Positions 8,121 through 15,831 of a DNA stretch of 30,228 nucleotides are shown piece after piece. The stretch lies in contig JBGTGS010000293.1 of NCBI GenBank assembly GCA_041746615.1, positions 1 to 30,228 of the forward strand, read 5' to 3'. Origin of the DNA: CAMAXB01 sp041746615. GTDB lineage: Bacteria > Verrucomicrobiota > Verrucomicrobiia > Opitutales > Opitutaceae. Below the pieces are notes generated by a model. It had not been told where the DNA came from, made no database searches, and saw nothing but the letters and a program-made list of their open reading frames with translations. Both the position numbers and the translations under genes were made by a program. Within the stretch, counting starts at the first letter, position 1. The number at the start of each line of letters is the position of its first letter.

Positions 8121-9878
8121 TTACATGCGCTCGAGGGTGCGTAGACCGAGGAGGCCGAGGCCGGTTTCCAGGATGAGGAGGGTGCGGGCGCAAAGCAGGA
8201 GGCGCCTGGCGCGTACGGACGGATCATCCACAATCACCTTGTCAGCGGTGTAGAAGGAGCTGAATTCACCGGAGAGTTCGTAAAGGTAGGTGCAGAGAAT
8301 GTGCGGCCGCAGTTGGGTCGTGGTAAGATTGAGCACGCCGGCGAAGGCGGTGAGCTTGCGGGCGAGCGCGGTCTCGGCGGGGGTTTCCGGCGGGGTGGCA
8401 GCGGCGGTGGCGGCCGGGTCGGTGGGATCGGCCCCGGCCTTGCGGAAGATCGAGCGGATGCGGGTGACGGCGTACAGCAGGTAGGGGGCGGTGTTGCCGT
8501 CGAAGGACAGCACCTTGTCCCAGGTGAAGACATAGTCACTGCTCCGGTTTTGCGAAAGATCGGCGTAGCGCACGGCGCCGATGCCGACCGCCTCGGCGAT
8601 GGACCGGCGTTCGGCCTCAGGCAGATCGGGGGCCTTTTCGGTGACCAGGGCGAAGGCACGCTCCCCGGCCTCGGCCAGCAGGGTTTTGAGCCGGATGGGG
8701 TCGCCAGACCGTGTTTTGATGGCCTTGCCGTCCTCACCGAGGATCGAGCCAAAGGTGACATGTTCAAAGACGGGCAGCCGCCGGCCGGTTTTTTCAAACC
8801 ATTTTTTGGTGGTCAGCCAGAGTTGCTCGAAGTGGTCGGACTGGCGGGTGTCGGTGAGGATGGCGATGGCATCGGCGTGAAAATGTTCCGTGCGATGGAG
8901 CATGGTCGCCAGGTCGGTGGACGCATAGTTGGAGGCGCCGTCGGATTTGCGGATGATGAACGGCTGGGTTTTGAAACGCGGGTGCTCGGGGTGGAAGACG
9001 ACGAGGGCGCCCTGCGACTCCACGGCGAGCCCGGCGGCGGTGAGTTCGTCATAAACCTGCTGAAGCTTGTCGTTGTAGAAGCTTTCACCGAGCTCGTGGT
9101 CAAAGTGGATGTCGAGCTGGCGATAGATTTCCCGGAAGGCCCCCGAGCTGATGGCATTGATCTGGTGCCAGAGCGCGAGGTTCTCCGGATCTCCGGTCTG
9201 GAGCTTGACGAGTTCCGCGCGGGCGGCCTCGAGCACGGTGGGGTCGGTCTTGGTGGCGGCATCGGCCGCCTTGTAGATCCGCTCCAATTCCTCCAGCGGG
9301 TCGGCGGCGAGCGCGGCTTCGTCACGGAGGTTTTGATAACCCCAGATAAGTTTTCCGAACTGGGTGCCCCAATCGCCGATGTGATTGTCACGAATGACTT
9401 CGGCGCCGCAAAAAGTGAGAAGCCGGCAGATGGCCTCGCCAATGACCATCCCGCGGATGTGGCCGACGTGGAGTTGCTTGGCGGTGTTGGGCGAACTGAA
9501 ATCCACCACGAAGCGCCGGCCCTGATGCAGGGTCGATGCCCCTGTTCGCAGGTGTTCGGCAGAGTCATGGACCTGCAGCCAGGAGAGGAGCGCATCGGGT
9601 TTGAGTACGAAGTTGATGAACCCGGGTCCGGCAACCGAGACCTCGAAGGCGGTGCTCACCTCGGCCGGAAGGACCGCCACCAGCCGGCCCGCGAGTTCCC
9701 GTGGGTTGAGCCGGGCCCTTTTGGCGCAGGATAGCACGCCATTGGCCTGGAAATCGCCATGCTTGGGATCAGCGGCACGCACTTCCGGGGTGAAGGAGGC
9801 GGGCTCAAGGCCAACCTTACCGGCGGCGGCCTGCAGCGCCCGGTCGAGGTCTGCGGCGAGGTGGAAGGTGACGTGCAT
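8121..9878 (-). CDS. argS: Arginyl-tRNA synthetase
   Basis: A 585-residue class Ia aminoacyl-tRNA synthetase that charges tRNA-Arg with arginine. The ATG at 9878 (MHVTFHLAADLDRALQAA) gives the expected N-terminal Add-1 (Arg_tRNA_synt_N) domain. The catalytic core shows SSPNTAKQLHVGHIRG, which carries the HIGH motif as HVGH, and HIGDWGTQFG. Then come GASNYASTDLATMLHR and KAIKTRSGDPIRL, the ArgS form of the KMSKS loop, followed by YADLSQNRSSDYVFTWDKVLSFDGNTAPYLLYA. The C-terminal DALR anticodon-binding domain closes the protein (YELSGEFSSFYTADKVIVDDPSVRARRLLLCARTLLILETGLGLLGL). Length and domain order are normal for the family. The following gene starts 68 bp downstream. Confidence 0.97.
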   Translation of the reverse strand: MHVTFHLAADLDRALQAAAGKVGLEPASFTPEVRAADPKHGDFQANGVLSCAKRARLNPRELAGRLVAVLPAEVSTAFEVSVAGPGFINFVLKPDALLSWLQVHDSAEHLRTGASTLHQGRRFVVDFSSPNTAKQLHVGHIRGMVIGEAICRLLTFCGAEVIRDNHIGDWGTQFGKLIWGYQNLRDEAALAADPLEELERIYKAADAATKTDPTVLEAARAELVKLQTGDPENLALWHQINAISSGAFREIYRQLDIHFDHELGESFYNDKLQQVYDELTAAGLAVESQGALVVFHPEHPRFKTQPFIIRKSDGASNYASTDLATMLHRTEHFHADAIAILTDTRQSDHFEQLWLTTKKWFEKTGRRLPVFEHVTFGSILGEDGKAIKTRSGDPIRLKTLLAEAGERAFALVTEKAPDLPEAERRSIAEAVGIGAVRYADLSQNRSSDYVFTWDKVLSFDGNTAPYLLYAVTRIRSIFRKAGADPTDPAATAAATPPETPAETALARKLTAFAGVLNLTTTQLRPHILCTYLYELSGEFSSFYTADKVIVDDPSVRARRLLLCARTLLILETGLGLLGLRTLERM

Positions 9879-9999
9879 CCACTCACTCAACGTGCGTGCC
9901 CGCCCCACGCGCAAGGATGGAGTTTGCCCTCCGATTTCCCGCCGTCGGGTGGTATTGGACAGGTTTCTCCGTGCCGGATAGGTGGGTTGCGAGTTGCCC

Positions 10000-10005
10000 A
10001 TTATA
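10000..10005 (-). promoter_or_regulatory. Candidate -10 box for argS
   Basis: Read on the minus strand this is a perfect TATAAT, in a very AT-rich island (about 10000-10060) within otherwise GC-rich DNA, 122 bases upstream of the argS start. No well-spaced -35 box is evident; a TTGTGG lies 13 bases upstream, which is too close. The AT-rich island separates two divergent genes and probably serves both. Confidence 0.35.
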
Positions 10006-10163
10006 AACCCATATTAAACCACAAATATTTAATTATAATTATTTTATGAAAGTCCATAGGCCTATTAGAAGGGGTAATTTTGACTCGACAACCCGGGATA
10101 GGGTCCTATAACCGTAATCTTTTACGGGCCAACAGGCCCACTGAGTTATTCACAGCCAATCAC

Positions 10164-11507
10164 ATGACGAAACGCACTCTGCCTCCTCGCAGGTTCATCA
10201 AGCCGACGTTTGAGTTCCTTATTGAAAAGAAGCGCGACGGTGGCGAATTCTCCCAGGAAGAAATTCGCTACATCATCGACAGCACCCTTGATGGGGAGAT
10301 GCCCGAGCACCAGCTTTCGGCGTTGTTGATGGCGATCTATTTTCAGCAGATGTCCGCGCAGGAGACCGCCGAGCTGACGGAGGAAATGATGCTCTCAGGC
10401 GAGGTGATCGACCTTTCGCATATAGCGAAGCCGAAGATCGACAAGTACTCCACCGGCGGCGTCGGCGACAAGACCTCACTCGTGCTCGTCCCTCTCGCCA
10501 TGGCAAGCGGCGTGGTGGTTCCGATGATGTGCGGTATCGAGCACGATTACGTGATCAACACCTTGGACAAGCTGGCCTCCTTCCCCGGTTTCAAGGGACA
10601 TCTCTCCATCGAGGCCTTCACCCATCAGCTGGCCAAGATCGGTGGCGCCATTGTCGCGCAGGATGAGAAGCTGGCGCCGGCCGACGCCAAGTTTTATGAG
10701 GTCCGCAAGGCCACCGGCACCATCCCGAGCCTTCCGCTCATCACGGGCTCCGTGCTTTCCAAGAAGCTCGCCGAGGGTTCCGAGGGTCTCGTCATTGACG
10801 TCAAGTGGGGCAACGGTTCCTTCATCAAGGATCTGGAGCAGGCCAAGCAGCTGGCCCGTTCAATGACCCGCGTCGGCCGGTCGATGAAACGACGTTGCGT
10901 CGCCTTGGTCACGGACATGAACCAGCCGCTTGGCGATACGGTGGGCACTTCACTCGAAGTCAAGGAAGCCATCCAGCTCCTCAAGGGCGAGGGGCCCGAG
11001 GACATGAAGGAACTCGTGCTCAAGCTCGGCATGGAGATCGTGCGGCTGGCCGGGGTGGCCGGTTCCACCCTGTCGGCAAAGCAGACCGTGCAGCGCCATC
11101 TCACCGACGGCTCCGCGCTCGAGAAATTCAAGGAGCTGGTCAAGGCCCAGGGCGGGGACACCGTCTACATCGACCACCCGGAAAAATTCCCCCAGGCGAA
11201 ACACATCCGCAAGCTGCCCGCGCCCAAGCGCGGGTACGTCCACACCATCAATGCGGCCATGATCGCCCGCGGCGTGCACCTGCTCGGTGCCGGTCGCGAG
11301 GGCTCCCACCACAAGCTCGATTTCGCCGTCGGCGTCTCCGAGATCAAAAAGGTCGGCACCCAGGTGAAGCAGGGCGAGCCGCTCATGATGATCCATTACA
11401 ACGATGAGGCGAAGCTCGAGCAGGCGCTGGAGTATTTCAAGAACGCCTACCGCCTCGCACCCAAGCGTCCGACGCCGCCTCCGCTGGTGGTCGAGCGCGT
11501 GGCCTGA
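10164..11507 (+). CDS. Thymidine/pyrimidine-nucleoside phosphorylase homologue with altered signature
   Basis: A 447-residue homologue of thymidine or pyrimidine-nucleoside phosphorylases, which cleave pyrimidine nucleosides with phosphate. The ATG at 10164 is chosen over the in-frame TTG at 10080 because homology begins with FIKPTFEFLIEKKRDGGEFS. Alpha and alpha/beta domains are complete: KYSTGGVGDKTSLVLVP (94-110), DAKFYEVRKATGTIPSLPLITGS, SKKLAEG, DMNQPLGDTVG, and the C-terminal barrel-sandwich region. The substrate-binding Arg (181), Ser (196) and Lys (200), equivalent to E. coli DeoA R171, S186 and K190, are present. However, the His of KHSTGGVGD is Tyr95, and the SGRGLGHTGG loop is replaced at equal length by CGIEHDYVIN (123-132). 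It may therefore use another substrate or lack classic activity. Confidence 0.85.
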   Translation: MTKRTLPPRRFIKPTFEFLIEKKRDGGEFSQEEIRYIIDSTLDGEMPEHQLSALLMAIYFQQMSAQETAELTEEMMLSGEVIDLSHIAKPKIDKYSTGGVGDKTSLVLVPLAMASGVVVPMMCGIEHDYVINTLDKLASFPGFKGHLSIEAFTHQLAKIGGAIVAQDEKLAPADAKFYEVRKATGTIPSLPLITGSVLSKKLAEGSEGLVIDVKWGNGSFIKDLEQAKQLARSMTRVGRSMKRRCVALVTDMNQPLGDTVGTSLEVKEAIQLLKGEGPEDMKELVLKLGMEIVRLAGVAGSTLSAKQTVQRHLTDGSALEKFKELVKAQGGDTVYIDHPEKFPQAKHIRKLPAPKRGYVHTINAAMIARGVHLLGAGREGSHHKLDFAVGVSEIKKVGTQVKQGEPLMMIHYNDEAKLEQALEYFKNAYRLAPKRPTPPPLVVERVA

Positions 11508-11530
11508 GGAAATCGCGCGGCGCGATTTCC
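11508..11530. other. Hairpin directly after the phosphorylase stop
   Basis: A perfect 10-bp inverted repeat (GGAAATCGCG / CGCGATTTCC) with a 3-base loop starts on the base after the stop codon. It is followed by TTATAT rather than a T-run, so it may protect the 3' end or assist the stronger terminator 30 bp downstream. Confidence 0.6.
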
Positions 11531-11559
11531 TTATATCACGGATCTTGAGTTTGATTCTG

Positions 11560-11589
11560 GAGCCGGCGGGTTTTCCCGCCGGCTCTTTT
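11560..11589 (+). terminator. Rho-independent terminator
   Basis: An 11-bp GC-rich perfect stem (GAGCCGGCGGG / CCCGCCGGCTC) with a TTTT loop is followed directly by TTTT. It ends the transcript of the phosphorylase gene and isolates the carbonic anhydrase gene that begins about 100 bp downstream. Confidence 0.85.
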
Positions 11590-11685
11590 CGCTCCTGGAA
11601 TTGTCGGACTTAGGTCTGTTCTCCGGCCAGCGCAGCCTGAATTCCAAGGTGGACAAGCTTCGCGGCAAACCAACCATACACGCCC

Positions 11686-12330
11686 ATGCACAGTTTGAAT
11701 CACTTGTTCGCTCAGAATCAGGCCTGGGCCAGGTCGATCACGGGTCGGGACCCGGAGTTTTTCCAGAAACTTTCCCGGCAACAGAAGCCGGAGTACCTGT
11801 GGATCGGCTGCTCGGACAGCCGTGTGCCCGCGAACGAGATCATCGGCCTGTTGCCCGGTGAGGTCTTCGTGCATCGCAACATCGCCAACGTGGTGGTGCA
11901 CACCGACCTCAACTGCCTTTCAGTGATTCAATACGCCGTCGATGTGCTCAAGGTGAAGCATATCATGGTGGTCGGCCACTACGGTTGCGGTGGCGTCCAG
12001 GCCGCGATGCGCTGCCAGCGGGTGGGCCTGGCCGACAACTGGCTGCGGCATGTCCAGGATGTGAAGGACAAACACACGGGTTGTCTGTGTGCGCTGCCAA
12101 ATGAGGGCGGACGAAACGACCGCTTGTGCGAACTCAACGTCATCGAGCAGACCCTCAACGTCGCCCAGACCACCGTGGTGCAGGATGCGTGGGGGAAGGG
12201 CCAGGATGTCCGGGTCCACGGTTGGATTTACGGACTGAGCGACGGTTTGCTGCACGACCTGAACTGCTCGGCGGGCAGTGCCGAGGAGGCGAGGGACGGT
12301 TACGCTTCCGCCATCGCCGCGCTGGTCTGA
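11686..12330 (+). CDS. can: Beta-class carbonic anhydrase
   Basis: A 214-residue zinc enzyme that interconverts CO2 and bicarbonate, supplying bicarbonate to carboxylases. Zinc ligands are visible: Cys42 in CSDSRVPANEI, with the Asp44-Arg46 dyad, and His98 and Cys101 in VVGHYGCGGV. The HRNIAN motif and LNVIEQTLNVAQTTVVQDAW also match the family. Length is close to E. coli Can (220 residues). It is in the cytoplasm, with no signal peptide. It follows a strong terminator and faces efp convergently across 34 bp, so it is probably a single-gene unit. Confidence 0.96.
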   Translation: MHSLNHLFAQNQAWARSITGRDPEFFQKLSRQQKPEYLWIGCSDSRVPANEIIGLLPGEVFVHRNIANVVVHTDLNCLSVIQYAVDVLKVKHIMVVGHYGCGGVQAAMRCQRVGLADNWLRHVQDVKDKHTGCLCALPNEGGRNDRLCELNVIEQTLNVAQTTVVQDAWGKGQDVRVHGWIYGLSDGLLHDLNCSAGSAEEARDGYASAIAALV

Positions 12331-12334
12331 ACGG

Positions 12335-12350
12335 GACGGGATCTCCCGTC
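12335..12350. terminator. Weak bidirectional hairpin between can and efp
   Basis: A 7-bp perfect stem (GACGGGA / TCCCGTC) with a 2-base loop in the short gap between two convergent genes. There is no T-run on either side, so terminator activity is only likely by position. Confidence 0.4.
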
Positions 12351-12364
12351 GTGATTGCGGTCGC

Positions 12365-12922
12365 TCAGACGCGGCCCATGTAGCTGCCGTCGCCCGTGCT
12401 CACGCGGATCATTTCGCCTTCCTTGATGAAGAGCGGCACCTGCACCACCAGGCCGGTCTCGAGCGTGGCGGGCTTCTGCACGTTGCTGGCGGTGTCCCCC
12501 TTGATGCCATCGGCGGACTCGACCACCTTCAGATTCACCGCCGATGGCAGCTCAACTGTCAGGGGTTTCTCATCCACAAAGAGCACGTCCACCTTCCCAT
12601 TGGCGGTGAGGTAATGCTTGGAGTCGCCGATCAGTGTGCCGGGCAGCTCGATGGTCTCAAAAGTGTCCGGGTCCATGAACGCAAAGTTCTCGCGATCGGC
12701 GTAGCTGAATTCGAGCGTACGTTTCTCTGTGGGGAGCACCTCGATTGACTCGGTGGAGGCAAAACGCTGGTCCAGCGATTTGCCATAACGCAGATTGCGC
12801 ATTTTCACCTGTACGAAGGCGCGCAGATTGCCCGGCGTGCGGTGCTGGGTTTCCATGACGAGATGGGGCTCGCCGTTGTACTTGATGACTTGTCCCTTGC
12901 GAATGTCGTTGGCGGAAGGCAT
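12365..12922 (-). CDS. efp: Elongation factor P, Asn-tip variant
   Basis: A 185-residue translation factor that relieves ribosome stalling at proline runs. The ATG at 12922 (MPSANDIRKGQVIKYNGEPH) matches the family start; the longer open frame upstream overlaps the opposite-strand lpxC region and is unlikely to be translated. Three domains are present: a KOW-like N-terminal domain, a central OB domain (MDPDTFETIELP) and the C-terminal OB domain ending GDGSYMGRV. The tip of the first domain reads HRTPGNLRAF, so the residue that is modified Lys34 in E. coli (PGKGQAF) is Asn32 here. This argues against EpmA-type lysylation or EarP-type rhamnosylation. A plausible sigma-70 promoter lies at 12964-12993. 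Confidence 0.96.
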   Translation of the reverse strand: MPSANDIRKGQVIKYNGEPHLVMETQHRTPGNLRAFVQVKMRNLRYGKSLDQRFASTESIEVLPTEKRTLEFSYADRENFAFMDPDTFETIELPGTLIGDSKHYLTANGKVDVLFVDEKPLTVELPSAVNLKVVESADGIKGDTASNVQKPATLETGLVVQVPLFIKEGEMIRVSTGDGSYMGRV

Positions 12923-12963
12923 GGCGTGTTGGGTCCGGGGTGGTTGAAATGCGAAAGGGTGTT

Positions 12964-12993
12964 GGAATAAGGACCGGCGCGAACCCATGTCAA
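12964..12993 (-). promoter_or_regulatory. Candidate efp promoter
   Basis: On the minus strand a perfect TTGACA (12988-12993) is followed after 18 bases by TATTCC (12964-12969), 41 bases upstream of the efp start. The -35 box is ideal and the -10 box matches only half of the consensus. Confidence 0.4.
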
Positions 12994-13061
12994 GGCCGGT
13001 GCCCCGGCTTGATCGGGACTTGCCCTCGACGCAGGCTTGCGGACACTCGCGATTCAAATCC

Positions 13062-14387
13062 ATGAAACAACGCACTCTTGCGCGAGAAGTCTCCATTGAG
13101 GGCCGGGCGCTGCACACCGGAGATTCCGTGACCCTCACCATGAAGCCGGCGCCTGCGAACCATGGGCTGGTCTTCCGCCGGATGGATCTTGCGGGTCACC
13201 CGGAGATCAAGCCGCGGGTCGACCTGATCACCGATCTGGTGCGCGCCACCACCATCCAGTCTGGTCATGCGAAGATCCAGACGGTTGAGCATGTGCTCAG
13301 TGCGCTTTATGGCTGCGGCATCGACAACGCCATCATCGAGATGAATGCGTCCGAGCCTCCGATCATGGACGGATCCGCCAAGCCTTATGTGAACATGATC
13401 CTTCAAGGTGAGCCGGTGGAGCAGGACAATGACCGTGAGTGCTTTGTGCTCGAGGAGGCCGTCTCGGTCACGCGCGGCCCGTCCACCATCATCGCCCTGC
13501 CGTGCGATCAGCTGAAGATATCCTGCACCTCGGCCGATGACCGCGGCATCCACACCCAGCATCTTTCGCTGACGATTGATCCGGACGTTTACATGACCCA
13601 GGTGGCGGCTGCGCGCACCTTCACCATCTACGAGGACATCGAGGAGCTCATCAAGCTGGGCAAGATCAAGGGCGGCTCGCTTGACTGCGCCGTCGTCATC
13701 CGCGGCGACAAAATCATCTCGAAGGAGCCGCTGCGCTTCAAGGACGAGTTCGTTCGCCACAAGATCCTCGATATCATCGGGGACATCGTGCTGCTGGGGA
13801 TGCCGCTGCGGGCCCATATCATCGCCACGCGACCCGGCCATGCCATCAACGCCGAGCTGACCAAGGCGCTCCTCGTCAAGCTGCAGGAGAAGCGCAAGGG
13901 CCCGAAAAAGAAAACGCGCCTCAAGGCCGTGCAGCCGACGGACACCTCACTCGATGTCCGACGCATCCTCGACACGATCCCGCACCGCTATCCGTTTGTC
14001 ATGCTCGACCGCGTGCTCGAATTCATCGGTGAGGACGAGCTTGTCGCGATCAAGAACGTCACCATCAACGAGCCGTATTTCAACGGGCACTTTCCCGGCA
14101 ACCCGGTCATGCCGGGAGTCCTGCAGCTTGAGGCCATGGCCCAGGCGGCCGGCATTGTCATGCTCCGGCGCTCCGGCAACGCGGGCAAGATCGCCTTCTT
14201 CATGAGCGCCGACAAGGTCAAGTTCCGCAAGCCGGTCCGGCCGGGCGACCAGATCATCATCAACGCACGCATCACCAAGTACCGCGGGAGCAAGCTGGCC
14301 GCCGCCGAGTGCAACTGCACGGTGGACGGCCAGGTGGTCTCCTCGGCCGAGCTGATGTTCGCCGTGGTCGAGGAGGGCGAGGAGTAG
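13062..14387 (+). CDS. lpxC-fabZ: Bifunctional LpxC-FabZ (lipid A deacetylase / hydroxyacyl-ACP dehydratase)
   Basis: A 441-residue fusion. Residues 1-285 are LpxC, the zinc UDP-3-O-acyl-GlcNAc deacetylase that commits to lipid A synthesis. Zinc ligands are His77 (TVEHVLSALYGCGIDN), His233 and Asp237 (HKILDIIGD), and the catalytic His is His260 (RPGHAINAEL). After a basic linker (KRKGPKKKTRLK), residues about 296-441 are FabZ, the (3R)-hydroxyacyl-ACP dehydratase of fatty acid elongation. Its catalytic His343 (NGHFPGNPVMPG) and Glu357 (LQLEAMAQ) are present. Both halves compete for hydroxyacyl-ACP, so fusing them can balance lipid A against phospholipid. The ATG at 13062 fits the LpxC start MKQRTLAREVSIEG. 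lpxA begins 3 bp after the stop, so this is an operon. Confidence 0.97.
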   Translation: MKQRTLAREVSIEGRALHTGDSVTLTMKPAPANHGLVFRRMDLAGHPEIKPRVDLITDLVRATTIQSGHAKIQTVEHVLSALYGCGIDNAIIEMNASEPPIMDGSAKPYVNMILQGEPVEQDNDRECFVLEEAVSVTRGPSTIIALPCDQLKISCTSADDRGIHTQHLSLTIDPDVYMTQVAAARTFTIYEDIEELIKLGKIKGGSLDCAVVIRGDKIISKEPLRFKDEFVRHKILDIIGDIVLLGMPLRAHIIATRPGHAINAELTKALLVKLQEKRKGPKKKTRLKAVQPTDTSLDVRRILDTIPHRYPFVMLDRVLEFIGEDELVAIKNVTINEPYFNGHFPGNPVMPGVLQLEAMAQAAGIVMLRRSGNAGKIAFFMSADKVKFRKPVRPGDQIIINARITKYRGSKLAAAECNCTVDGQVVSSAELMFAVVEEGEE

Positions 14388-14390
14388 GCC

Positions 14391-15182
14391 ATGGGCGCAA
14401 GCATCCATCCCACCGCCATCGTCGAACCCACGGTTGAGCTGGCTGCAGACGTGGAGATCGGTCCCTTTGCCTATGTCGGCGGCCGGGTGCGGATCGGCCC
14501 GGGTACGCGCATCCATCACCATGCCTCGGTCGACGGTAACACCGTGCTCGGCCGCCAATGCGAGGTGTTCCCCTACTGCAGCATCGGGGCGCGAAGCCAG
14601 GACCTGAAGTACCAGGGTGGCAATCCCGGCGTGCGCATCGGCGACCGCAATGTGTTCCGGGAGTATGTGAGCGTGCACGCCGCCACCAACGACGGCGACT
14701 TCACCGTGCTCGGCGACGACAACACCATCCTCGCCTACAGCCATGTCGCCCATGATTGCAGGTTGGGCAGCCACATTGTGGCGAGCAATTTGGTGATGAT
14801 TGCCGGTCATGTGGTCATCGAGGATCACGTCACCATCGGCGGGGCGGCGGGCATCCACCAGTTCTGCCGCATCGGTGCTTATGCCATGATCAGCGCCTGC
14901 GCCAAGGTGGTTCAGGACATCGCGCCCTTTTTCATCGCCGACGGCCAGCCGGCCGTCATCCGGGCCATCAACAAGGTGGGCCTCGAGCGCAAGGGCTTCA
15001 GGCGGGAGCAGATCGACCTGGTGAAACAGATCCACCGGATCCTTTTCCGCGACGGACTCAACCGCACCCAGGCGCTGGAAAAACTGGGCCAGCATCCCGA
15101 GGCCGCGACCGACGAGATCCGGCGGGTTCTGGCCTTCGCCGCAGACAGCGAACGCGGCCTCGCCCCGGGCGGAAGCCACTGA
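14391..15182 (+). CDS. lpxA: Acyl-ACP--UDP-N-acetylglucosamine O-acyltransferase
   Basis: A 263-residue cytoplasmic acyltransferase, first enzyme of lipid A synthesis, which adds a hydroxyacyl chain to UDP-GlcNAc. The N-terminal two thirds are hexapeptide repeats of a left-handed beta helix (IHPTAIVEPTVELAADVEIGPF and later turns). The catalytic His is His121 in AYSHVAHDCRLGSHIV. The IHQFCRIGAYAMISACAKVVQDIAPFFIADGQPA segment and the C-terminal helical domain (GLERKGFRREQIDLVKQIHRILF) are typical. Length matches the family (about 262). The start is 3 bp after the lpxC-fabZ stop, so the two are translated from one message and act in consecutive steps. lpxD and lpxB are not in the window. Confidence 0.97.
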   Translation: MGASIHPTAIVEPTVELAADVEIGPFAYVGGRVRIGPGTRIHHHASVDGNTVLGRQCEVFPYCSIGARSQDLKYQGGNPGVRIGDRNVFREYVSVHAATNDGDFTVLGDDNTILAYSHVAHDCRLGSHIVASNLVMIAGHVVIEDHVTIGGAAGIHQFCRIGAYAMISACAKVVQDIAPFFIADGQPAVIRAINKVGLERKGFRREQIDLVKQIHRILFRDGLNRTQALEKLGQHPEAATDEIRRVLAFAADSERGLAPGGSH

Positions 15183-15190
15183 GCGGATGT

Positions 15191-15204
15191 CCCGGTTTGC
15201 CGGG
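15191..15204. terminator. Weak hairpin between lpxA and hisI
   Basis: A short 5-bp stem (CCCGG / CCGGG) with a TTTG loop lies 8 bases after the lpxA stop, between two convergent genes. It has no adjacent T-run. Its role as a terminator is inferred from position only. Confidence 0.25.
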
Positions 15205-15220
15205 TCGCCGGGGGCTTGGG

Positions 15221-15667
15221 CTACTTTTTACCGTAGACCTTGGCCGGGTCGAAGAGCCGCTCCGCAGTGTATTCCAGGCCGTAGCCTGGGTCATCCAGCG
15301 ACGCCAGGCGCCGATAGAAACAGGACTTGTATCCATTGTGACACGACGCATTGGCCGGTCCGGACTGCTCGACCTTGAGCAGGAGGACGTCCTGGTCGCA
15401 GTCGGTGCGGAGTTCCCGCACCAGCTGGACGTTGCCGGATTCCTCCCCCTTGATCCAGAGCTTGCGGCGGGAGCGGCTCCAGTAGGTGGCCTTGCCGGAG
15501 GCGAGGGTATGCGCAAGCGACTCGGCATTCATGAAGGCGAACATCAGGACTTCGCCGGTGGCGACATCCTGGGTGATGCAGGGAATGAGGCCGTCCGGGC
15601 CGAATTTGGGCTGGAGGGTGGAGCCGAGTTCAATCTCGGCGGTGGTGGTGCGTTCGGGAAAGGACAT
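15221..15667 (-). CDS. hisI: Phosphoribosyl-AMP cyclohydrolase
   Basis: A 148-residue metal-dependent enzyme of histidine synthesis that opens the adenine ring of phosphoribosyl-AMP. The family core is complete: LIPCITQDVATGEVLMFAFMN, ATYWSRSRRKLWIKGEESGNVQ, DCDQDVLLLKVEQSG and ASCHNGYKSCFYRR. The zinc cysteines are Cys90, Cys109 and Cys116, with the Asp residues of DCDQD as Mg ligands. It stands alone, without the HisE pyrophosphohydrolase domain fused in many enterobacteria, and without other his genes nearby. Immediately upstream of its start lies the heptamer repeat tract at 15678-15782, so that repeat sits in its leader or promoter region. Confidence 0.95.
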   Translation of the reverse strand: MSFPERTTTAEIELGSTLQPKFGPDGLIPCITQDVATGEVLMFAFMNAESLAHTLASGKATYWSRSRRKLWIKGEESGNVQLVRELRTDCDQDVLLLKVEQSGPANASCHNGYKSCFYRRLASLDDPGYGLEYTAERLFDPAKVYGKK

Positions 15668-15677
15668 GGAAAAATGG

Positions 15678-15782
15678 GGAATTCGGAATGCGGAAGTCGG
15701 AAGTTGGAATGCGGAATGCGGAATGCGGAAGTTGGAATGCGGAAGTTGGAATGCGGAAGTTGGAATGCGGATTTCGGAATGT
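15678..15782. repeat. Heptamer minisatellite, 15 units
   Basis: Fifteen uninterrupted 7-base units, each starting GGA. Two unit types dominate: GGAATGC (six copies) and GGAAGTT (four), with single variants GGAATTC, GGAAGTC, GGATTTC and GGAATGT at or near the ends. In the middle the two types alternate. It lies 11 bases upstream of the hisI start and about 50 bases past the DUF971 stop. Open frames through it (MRNAECGSWNAEVG-like) are artefacts of the repeat. The structure resembles the short heptameric tandem repeats known from cyanobacterial genomes, though the unit differs. Confidence 0.9.
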
Positions 15783-15831
15783 TGAAAAAGGCAACCGTTG
15801 GCTGGAGGGAAGGGCGAGGGACCTGCGGCGG

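Noticed and set aside
8301..9734. A 477-codon plus-strand open frame opposite argS
   Set aside because: Composition is Gly/Asp/Val-rich without motifs, and argS on the other strand is certain.
10080..10112. TTGACT and TATAAC as a promoter for the phosphorylase gene
   Set aside because: Spacing is 21 bases, too long for a standard sigma-70 promoter.
15678..15782. CRISPR array
   Set aside because: Units are 7 bases and directly adjacent, with no spacers and no cas genes.
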